A stretch of DNA of 63,735 nt from a virus: positions 1 to 63,735 of the IMG/VR virus record IMGVR_UViG_3300042319_001709, one strand, 5' to 3'. This document shows positions 57,512 to 63,735 of the stretch, in pieces. Made by a program: the position numbers and the translations under genes. The notes under the pieces are model-generated. The model did not search any database, was not told where the DNA came from, and was given only the letters and a program-made list of their open reading frames with translations. Each line of letters starts with the position of its first letter. Position 1 is the stretch's first letter.

Positions 57512-58261
57512 TTACGGGTTAATAATTTTTGCCCATATGCTAGATCGATCAATGTCATATGGTATCCAGTTTTGATTATACATTCTTTTTGTTAATACGT
57601 CAAGCCATTCTGGATCAACGTTGATTTGCAAGGTGGGCAAAAGCATTTGCTTTATCCATTCCAAGTGAACAATTGGATGCGGCTGCACTTCTTTGGTAAG
57701 GAATTTGGCCAATTCCGGTGACTGGGAGAACGAAGTCATGTCGGGGTGCAGTTGACAGAGAGCCTGTTGCGAATCAGTGAGAAACCGAAATCTATAACTG
57801 CTAAACATGTAATTTTGTGTGTGCTTGAGCAATTGATTTGCAGTCCAAATGTAGTTAAACGTTCTTAACTGAGCCTGCTCAACTTGCACGTACTCTGCGT
57901 GATATTTTTGTATTTGCGGCAGTTGACTTGCACTTGATAACCACCAGGTGTTACCATCTGTGGTTTGAAAATTCTTGGAATATGCTGGGTCCTGTTGAAT
58001 AACTGGATCCCAGGAAGAGTCTTGAATAAGTTTATCAAATCTGGTTGTGCCGGCCCATTGTGCAACATAAATGGCGGTTGGGTTTTGAATTAATTTATTT
58101 ACTAAATTACTGAATATAAATTCATTACCAGCACCAATGCCAGAACAATTTACAATTTGATAATCGGGCAACAGAGCCGCTAGTATTTGCGGCCATTCAG
58201 GCCAGATATGCCCATGGGCAAACCCATCACCAAAAGTGTAAATTGTATTACTGGAACTCAT
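57512..58261 (-). CDS. SGNH-like protein, degenerate nucleophile block
   Basis: 249 residues. The first block reads GDGFAHG (about 11-17), with Gly in place of the catalytic Ser; GAGNEF near 43 is the Gly block and HPIVHLEW (about 202) the late His. The Ser-to-Gly change suggests either a non-hydrolytic paralogue or a different chemistry. Overlaps 58248-58943 by 14 nt. Confidence 0.6.
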   Translation of the reverse strand: MSSSNTIYTFGDGFAHGHIWPEWPQILAALLPDYQIVNCSGIGAGNEFIFSNLVNKLIQNPTAIYVAQWAGTTRFDKLIQDSSWDPVIQQDPAYSKNFQTTDGNTWWLSSASQLPQIQKYHAEYVQVEQAQLRTFNYIWTANQLLKHTQNYMFSSYRFRFLTDSQQALCQLHPDMTSFSQSPELAKFLTKEVQPHPIVHLEWIKQMLLPTLQINVDPEWLDVLTKRMYNQNWIPYDIDRSSIWAKIINP

Positions 58262-58943
58262 ATGCCTGCTGGGTGCTGATCTCGTACTCGGCCTGCATAA
58301 AGAATTCGTATTCTTTGGTGCTGGTAAAATTGGTTAAAAAACTATTGTGTTCTAGCCACTGGTCAACTTTGGTCAAATCACAGTTGCCGGCTAGATGACG
58401 GCATAGTCTTGTGAACCTGGGAGTTTTTTCCACAATGTCGCTAAACTCTAGATTGAAAGCATTAGAATAATTGCACTGGTAAAATGGCAATAGATAACTT
58501 TTTGCTGTGGATCTCATTTTGTCATCATGCTGTGCCCGAGACAATTGCGCCCATCTCTGTGCAAAATATAAATTGTACACACGAATCCATCTATAGAGTT
58601 TGCTTTTTATAGAAGCAGTTGTGATAGATAATATTGACTCAAACATGGCTTGATCCAATAACTTGGGATGGCAGTGCGTGCCTTGCCAGGGCAGCAAACT
58701 ATCTCGGCCAAGCAATGCTTGGTATTTTTTATTGAACGCCTCCACAGAGTATTCATCAAACACATCATCGCTGTCACCAATGAATAGTTCGTGCTCGCCA
58801 TGACCCAACAACGTTGCGGATGTTATGTTGGTGTTGGGCTGATTGTTGAGTATATTACAAACCAGCCCGCCGGCAGCATAGTGTGGATAGCACACAAGAT
58901 TCACGTCAAACACTGCCTTCCAGTTGATCAAGCAATCCTTCAT
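58248..58943 (-). CDS. Sulfotransferase-like protein
   Basis: 231 residues from the internal ATG, overlapping the DpdA gene by 38 nt. YPHYAAGGLVCNIL (about 18-31) resembles the nucleotide-binding start of sulfotransferases and the corresponding segment of 42777-43607. Aromatic-rich body, no clear catalytic His. Function is open. Confidence 0.48.
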   Translation of the reverse strand: MKDCLINWKAVFDVNLVCYPHYAAGGLVCNILNNQPNTNITSATLLGHGEHELFIGDSDDVFDEYSVEAFNKKYQALLGRDSLLPWQGTHCHPKLLDQAMFESILSITTASIKSKLYRWIRVYNLYFAQRWAQLSRAQHDDKMRSTAKSYLLPFYQCNYSNAFNLEFSDIVEKTPRFTRLCRHLAGNCDLTKVDQWLEHNSFLTNFTSTKEYEFFMQAEYEISTQQAYEFQ

Positions 58944-60432
58944 CAAGTGATTCTTCTGCGTCAACCTCGGCAGTGGATCCAGTGTCAAACAAGTTGTTAA
59001 ACATACTGAGTGAGTTAAATGCTCGTTTGCCAGTGTACCCACGTGTGCCAATCACTCGTTCCCAAATGCTGGCATGATCATCAATAATCTGCAGACTCTT
59101 TTGTCTGTCGCGAGCAGCAAACACACGTTCAATCACACTTCTAAAGTCATACCATTTGTCATGTGGATGCATCAACATGCCAGGACCCTGACCTGAATCG
59201 TACACTCGATTGGCACGTTGCACAGCTTCAATGTGAGTCCACACGTTGTGACCCATAAGCAATGCATAACTGAAACTATCCCAACTGGTTTTGCCTTCTT
59301 TGCCAATCTTGTTCAAGTCACCTGGTTTGTAGACACAGATATCTGAAACTTTCAACCGACTGGAAATGGGACTGTCTTCAAAATTATTATGTATCTTGTC
59401 TTGTCTTACTGCATCACCGAACAATCGATTATCCAGCGAGTACTTTTTGTCATCCACAGTGGAACTCATGCGATAACTCCACTTGTCACGATTCTCGGTC
59501 ACAATACTGTGATACAATTGTCCATTGGCAGTGGCCAGGAAAGGACTAGCACAATCAAAGCTGATGGTAAAATTGGGATTATGATAATGTCTAACAGCAC
59601 GTTGGATGTCAGTTAGCAACACCGCCCATTCCAATTTACTAGTTCCCAAAAAGTGCATCCAGTCATGTTGACCTTTTTCCAACAAGCCATCGTGTATCAA
59701 TGACACCAGCCGACGAAGCACAAGATGAACATCGCACATGTTCTGACCACCCATGCCCCAACCGTCAAATGGTCGCTGATGTTTGTCAGCGTTGCAATAG
59801 TCTTTCATAACCTCGTACCAGTTGTCGGCATCGGCATGATTGGCTCCTTGCAATACATTTAGAATCTTAACATTGCCATGACGGTTTGCCATCCAGTATT
59901 CATTATTGTATTTGGTTGCCTTGACTGCATCATCATAACTGTAGATACCTGCCGCAGCCGCCCATTCTGGATTGGTACATGTCCATGTGGGTATATCCAT
60001 GGTCATTCCATATGTGGCAATACCACACTGCCACTCCAACACTGCTCTGCGCTTTTTCTCAGCTTCTTTGTCAGTGGGGTCAGCCCAACGGCCGGGCCAG
60101 ACACCTTTGGCAATTTGGAACCCACCCGAATCGGCAATCATAAAACTGTTGGGGTCACGATTGCGAATCATGTCCTCTTTGGGATTATGTTTTGTAAGAT
60201 CTAAGTTGGCATGTCCTGCACTGTACAAACTCCACTTGTAAGGAAACAGCCCTTTTTGTGGATTAAGCCAATTCAGTTGTTCCATGTCGGGAATGCCTTG
60301 TGGCATCCTGGTTGGAGGAATATATGGGTCAAATCTTTGTTTGCCTATATATGTGGAATAAAAGCTCGACACCGCAGGTAAAAACACTGCGTAGTCTTTT
60401 TGAGCTGCGGTTAGATCGTGTTGTTCAATCAC
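58906..60432 (-). CDS. DpdA-type tRNA-guanine transglycosylase homologue
   Basis: 508 residues. ADSGGFQIAKG (100-110), MDIP with D145, LQGAN (194-198), GWGMGGQN (224-231), HFLGTS (260-265) and SFDCASP (291-297) match the TGT/archaeosine transglycosylase fold. In DpdA proteins this fold swaps guanine in DNA for a 7-deazaguanine. The phage context and the presence of FolE, QueD and QueE favour DpdA over a tRNA enzyme. QueC, needed for preQ0, is not in the window, so 7-carboxy-7-deazaguanine could itself be inserted. Confidence 0.82.
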   Translation of the reverse strand: MIEQHDLTAAQKDYAVFLPAVSSFYSTYIGKQRFDPYIPPTRMPQGIPDMEQLNWLNPQKGLFPYKWSLYSAGHANLDLTKHNPKEDMIRNRDPNSFMIADSGGFQIAKGVWPGRWADPTDKEAEKKRRAVLEWQCGIATYGMTMDIPTWTCTNPEWAAAAGIYSYDDAVKATKYNNEYWMANRHGNVKILNVLQGANHADADNWYEVMKDYCNADKHQRPFDGWGMGGQNMCDVHLVLRRLVSLIHDGLLEKGQHDWMHFLGTSKLEWAVLLTDIQRAVRHYHNPNFTISFDCASPFLATANGQLYHSIVTENRDKWSYRMSSTVDDKKYSLDNRLFGDAVRQDKIHNNFEDSPISSRLKVSDICVYKPGDLNKIGKEGKTSWDSFSYALLMGHNVWTHIEAVQRANRVYDSGQGPGMLMHPHDKWYDFRSVIERVFAARDRQKSLQIIDDHASIWERVIGTRGYTGKRAFNSLSMFNNLFDTGSTAEVDAEESLDEGLLDQLEGSV

Positions 60433-61160
60433 TTGCTTTGTGCAGGTAAAGTGTATGTGTATTCGGCTAGTCCTGAATCCACTGTGATTTGCATAGCACC
60501 ATCTTCGGCAATGCGCATAACCTTGTCGCCAACTAGATCAAGTATGCTGATTACTTGCTTAACTGGCCAAGCCCACACATGCTTGAGCGTGCCAGAAACG
60601 CCTGGGTGAAACACAAACTCCCCAGCGTGTGTGCTGTGGTCTCCAAAGTTAAACTTTAGATTGCCAGATTCCACTCGAACTTTGAAATTGGGTTCTTCGG
60701 CATTGGCCTGCGCCTGCATCTTGAGTCGCTGAATACTGGCATTGGTCGGCTCAAATTCAATGTTCCAATTAACACCTCGCATCACAGCAGTTTTGAGTTT
60801 CTCTGCAACCACTTCCGATGTCATGAATCGGAAATCGTTTTTAAAGTCACCAACCTTGTTCTCAAATTGCAATCCCACCGGAACATCAACTCCGTTACGG
60901 CTCTGGCGAGTAACACTGATGTTGGCATTCTCTCGATACTCTTGAATGTTCAAAAGAATTTTTAATTTATCCAAGTTTGGCATACCAAACATACCAACAA
61001 AGTCACCAACTGGCACATGGTACTTGGCCTGAAGCACAACTGACCGGTCTTCGGCCATGCCATCTACTTCGGTAGTATCGGCTGTGCCAGTGACTTTGAT
61101 AAGTCCAATGCAACCCAGGTCGTGTGTGTGACCTACTAAATCTAACAAATGATCTCTCAT
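60429..61160 (-). CDS. Sliding clamp (T4 gp45-like)
   Basis: 243 residues from the internal ATG with AGGAGA upstream. Pattern of two or three repeated clamp lobes is consistent with the T4/RB69 trimeric clamp: QRLKMQAQANAEEPNFKVRV, WPVKQVISIL..DKVMRI and the C-terminal GLAEYTYTLP. It encircles DNA for the polymerase and activates late transcription. Adjacent to DNA polymerase across one methyltransferase-like gene; overlaps DpdA by 4 nt. Confidence 0.87.
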   Translation of the reverse strand: MRDHLLDLVGHTHDLGCIGLIKVTGTADTTEVDGMAEDRSVVLQAKYHVPVGDFVGMFGMPNLDKLKILLNIQEYRENANISVTRQSRNGVDVPVGLQFENKVGDFKNDFRFMTSEVVAEKLKTAVMRGVNWNIEFEPTNASIQRLKMQAQANAEEPNFKVRVESGNLKFNFGDHSTHAGEFVFHPGVSGTLKHVWAWPVKQVISILDLVGDKVMRIAEDGAMQITVDSGLAEYTYTLPAQSK

Positions 61161-61197
61161 ATTTTTCTCCTGTAATGAGTATAGTATATAGGCAATT

Positions 61198-62142
61198 TCA
61201 ATTACTAGCAACGATTTTGGCTAGAGCTTGACCACCTTTGATGCTGGTTAATTGACCTGGCTTGTGTAATTCAATCCAGGTAACTGCCGCATCAATATCG
61301 TATCTGTGGGCAACTACAAATCCCAGAGTATTAATTATGTTCATAACACGAGACTCGGGGGTATAACAAGCAAAACTTCGCTCGGCTAGATCTACCCCGG
61401 CTGCCCGGTCACAGTTGTTGAAGGTCATTGCCAGGCAGCCACCGGGCCGCAACTTGGTAAACAATGTGGACAGGTATTGCGCTATCAATTCAATGGGCTT
61501 GAAATTAAAATAGTTATATACCAGCATAAACCCAATTTGGTTATCAGGCAACTCATGCAACATGCTTTCTCGTTCGTTATACTCGTCCACTAGATATCGT
61601 CTTAGCCGTCTAGTGTATTCGTTTACAAATCTTGAAGTTGCTGGCGCCATTAGATCAAAATTTTGATCCACTAGGTACAATGGATCCAGTGCAACCAAGT
61701 GTGTTATCCAGTCGTCTAGGCCAGGCCTGATGATCAAGCCAGGGTAACGCCAATCAGTATACTTGAAAATCCTTGCCAATATGAAATCAGTTGCTTCTTG
61801 AGTCAGCACAAGTCGTCGATTCAAAATCCATTCCACACTGTCATTGCGCATTTCCCTGTCGTGCAAAAACGTACTATTTGTATAGTAGTCCCCTTCCTGT
61901 AGGTCAATACGTGCTTGAACAGCAGACCGTACTGATTCAACTGTGGATTTGAAACAATCAATCTCGTTTAGCACACTAGCAAAATTTCTACTCAACTGAT
62001 TTGTCAACTCAGGAAATTGCAATTCATGTGAGTTCACACTATGCATTATTGGCGCAAGTTGCTGAGTTTGAGCGATTGTTGCTGACTCGGAATCCCACGA
62101 GTCAAGATGATTCACATAGGATACCAACTGACTGAGTTTCAT
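61198..62142 (-). CDS. Methyltransferase-like protein
   Basis: 314 residues. The C-terminal half shows Rossmann-like class I methyltransferase blocks: FMLVYNYFNF near 205 and KLRPGGCLAMTFNN near 233 (the usual 'LkpGG' strand). The classic SAM-binding GxGxG is not evident, so substrate binding is uncertain. It sits between the clamp and polymerase and overlaps the polymerase stop by 4 nt, suggesting a role in DNA metabolism. Confidence 0.6.
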   Translation of the reverse strand: MKLSQLVSYVNHLDSWDSESATIAQTQQLAPIMHSVNSHELQFPELTNQLSRNFASVLNEIDCFKSTVESVRSAVQARIDLQEGDYYTNSTFLHDREMRNDSVEWILNRRLVLTQEATDFILARIFKYTDWRYPGLIIRPGLDDWITHLVALDPLYLVDQNFDLMAPATSRFVNEYTRRLRRYLVDEYNERESMLHELPDNQIGFMLVYNYFNFKPIELIAQYLSTLFTKLRPGGCLAMTFNNCDRAAGVDLAERSFACYTPESRVMNIINTLGFVVAHRYDIDAAVTWIELHKPGQLTSIKGGQALAKIVASN

Positions 62143-63735
62143 TTAAAACTAAACAATGATGTAAATGTGTTTTCTGTGTTGGTAGATGATGCTAGATCCC
62201 AGTCCAGCACACCCAACAAGTTGTCCACCTTTTGGTCCACAACAGTTGCCTCCATGGCTAGATCATCAAACGGCAATTCCTTAAACCATTGTGGCAAGTG
62301 CATCTCGTCAGTGGGATATCCAATTGACGACCAGCCCAGGGGATTGCTCTTGAGCTTGCACACAATGACTTTCATGCCATCAACTACTGACATAGAGTAA
62401 TTGTCAGAATTCATACGTCGAAGTGTGTTCCAGTTCATGCCTGCGCGAACATGCCCGGGCATGTTGGTCTTGCCCTGAGCAGACTCGGCGGCACTGTACT
62501 TGGTCAAGTTGTTAACCCTCTTGGGAGAACCTTTTTCCCAGGCCGGCCGTTCCATAAAGATATATTTGAAATCTCGAATTTTTTCAATAATACTTTTTCT
62601 TGTGGCACCAGTCAACACTTCATTCAGAATCTCACTTAGAAATTCTTGAATGACTTTTGGAGTATCACTACGCTTCAAGTCCAAGCCCATGGCCTTGACC
62701 TTGCCTGGTTTGCCATTGACATCAGTGCGCTTGCCTTCTTTGTCTATGATCATTACCGCATAACGCTTCTTGGTAATAAACAATCCTTTACTGGCAACCA
62801 CCTCACGACCACCCTTGATCACACTGCCCATTTCTCTTGGGCAGTGAAACGCCTGCTCCATGAACCCTGGAAAACTGTTGTTGACCTGGTCAGCAATTGA
62901 ATCATACAATGCAATACAAGTTTCATTGCTCCATTCCATGCGTCCAGCTTCAACTTCGGCTTTGAGTACAGGCCATGCACTGAAGTAGCAAGAGTCTGTG
63001 TCGCCATAAATGATACTTTCGCCAGTATGGTCATATTTGCCAGTAATGCATTCGTTTACGTGTGCATCCATGTGTTTGGCAATAGCTCGGCCTGTTAGTG
63101 TAGTTGACTGTCCAATACGTTTGTCATAGAAGCGACAATGTGGGTTAAGAATAGCACCATACAAACTGTTCAAGTTAATCTTCTTGACCAACTGACGCTT
63201 GTCCCAGTACTCTTCAGCAACCTTGTCCCCAGAGTTGATACACTCTTTGAGCTTGGCCTGCATCTCTTTGCGTTCTGCATACCAACGTTTGAGCAAGCCA
63301 GGAATCACTCCTTCTTTCTCATAGGTGAAAATTGTACCGTTGGCACTCAGCATCCAGGGTTGGTTGCTGTCAAATATCATTGGCCAGACTTCGGCTGCAC
63401 TGTGCACAGTTGATGATCCATCTTTCCAGTCAATGGTGATTTCAGTTCCTCGTTGACGCTCCAGTACTGATTCGTATTCTAATGATCCAAACAATCCTTC
63501 CCATGCACCAGCAAAACTTGATCCACCCTGCATCTTTTCTTTGATGTAGTGGTCAGTCATTACTGGTCGGAGTTGACCAATAATTGTTTCCGGTCCCATA
63601 TTGAGCGCACGAATAGCCGAGGGATAGAGCGAGTTGATGTCGATACTACCAATGTATTCGTGGATTCCTTTTTTGGGCGTAGCAACGTAGGCACCTGCGG
63701 CTTGAGTGTCTTCATCTGTGAATCTTTCTTTACGG
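62139..63735 (-). CDS. DNA polymerase, family B (T4 gp43-like), 3' part
   Basis: The frame runs past the right edge, so the N-terminal exonuclease domain is missing from this window; 531 residues are visible. Motif A DINSLYPSAIRALNMGPET (within the first 40), motif B KKINLNSLYGA, motif C YGDTDSCYFS and KKRYAVMI are intact. It replicates phage DNA with the clamp encoded at 60429. The ATG at 63597-63599 is internal, not a start. Confidence 0.95.
   Translation of the reverse strand, partial: RKERFTDEDTQAAGAYVATPKKGIHEYIGSIDINSLYPSAIRALNMGPETIIGQLRPVMTDHYIKEKMQGGSSFAGAWEGLFGSLEYESVLERQRGTEITIDWKDGSSTVHSAAEVWPMIFDSNQPWMLSANGTIFTYEKEGVIPGLLKRWYAERKEMQAKLKECINSGDKVAEEYWDKRQLVKKINLNSLYGAILNPHCRFYDKRIGQSTTLTGRAIAKHMDAHVNECITGKYDHTGESIIYGDTDSCYFSAWPVLKAEVEAGRMEWSNETCIALYDSIADQVNNSFPGFMEQAFHCPREMGSVIKGGREVVASKGLFITKKRYAVMIIDKEGKRTDVNGKPGKVKAMGLDLKRSDTPKVIQEFLSEILNEVLTGATRKSIIEKIRDFKYIFMERPAWEKGSPKRVNNLTKYSAAESAQGKTNMPGHVRAGMNWNTLRRMNSDNYSMSVVDGMKVIVCKLKSNPLGWSSIGYPTDEMHLPQWFKELPFDDLAMEATVVDQKVDNLLGVLDWDLASSTNTENTFTSLFSFK

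Overview
The window looks like one end of the replication/auxiliary region of a large T4-like myovirus that infects a Gram-negative host. The phage assignment rests on the last 37 kb. It holds a family B DNA polymerase cut by the right edge (62139-63735), a T4-type sliding clamp (60429-61160), a T4 RNase H-type 5' nuclease (26831-27853), many short hypothetical genes with 4-nt stop/start overlaps, and clustered tRNA genes. Candidate TATAAATA-type late promoters sit beside consensus sigma70 promoters. Almost everything is on the minus strand; the exceptions are three small plus-strand islands (994-2548, 14000-14191, 25236-25510). A Gram-negative host is inferred from the lipoprotein CsgG homologue and from the CCA ends encoded in most of the tRNA genes.

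Layout, left to right. (1) 1-860: five tRNA genes (Gln, Ser, Thr, Trp, Ala), a hairpin-rich noncoding stretch, a terminator and a 43-codon ORF with its own sigma70 promoter. (2) 994-2548, plus strand: two paralogous one-TM proteins, a small protein and a membrane fatty-acid desaturase. (3) 2535-10865, minus: a tightly packed run of exported proteins. It contains CsgF and CsgG homologues, two curlin-repeat proteins, a FecR-domain protein, a CHASE2-adenylate cyclase, a penicillin-binding-type DD-peptidase and a DUF3307-like membrane protein. This is the most unusual system in the window: a near-complete curli secretion and subunit module plus a putative cAMP signalling arm, all apparently on a phage genome. 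(4) 10909-14994: small genes, a metallophosphoesterase, a P-loop kinase, seven tRNA genes or tRNA-like genes (including an initiator-like tRNA) and several structured noncoding islands.

(5) 15091-17006: a groES-groEL operon. (6) 17105-30861: mostly small early-type genes with repeated sigma70 promoters, plus a metallo-beta-lactamase-fold protein, a radical SAM protein, a GIY-YIG-like protein, RNase H, a cytidylyltransferase-like protein and SGNH-like proteins. (7) 30863-43607: metabolic and modification genes (MetK, QueE, QueD, FolE, a BAX-inhibitor-1-like membrane protein, a MazG-like pyrophosphohydrolase, DadA-like oxidase, B12-radical SAM protein, HIT protein). FolE, QueD and QueE, with the Tgt/DpdA-like protein at 58906-60432, point to 7-deazaguanine synthesis and insertion into phage DNA. 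(8) 43607-55510: a roughly 12-kb surface-sugar cluster in which nearly all genes overlap. It has two epimerases, an RfbB-like 4,6-dehydratase, an RfbH-like 3-dehydrase, a thiamine-diphosphate enzyme split into two genes, an aminotransferase, FkbM methyltransferase, two iron/2-oxoglutarate oxygenase-like proteins and glycosyltransferases. (9) 55539-63735: SGNH-like proteins, DpdA, sliding clamp, a methyltransferase-like protein and DNA polymerase.

Limits: names come from reading motifs and family resemblance by eye, with no database search. Functions of the many short ORFs are unknown. Starts were moved to internal ATG codons where the longer reading frame ran into a neighbour or lacked a ribosome binding site.
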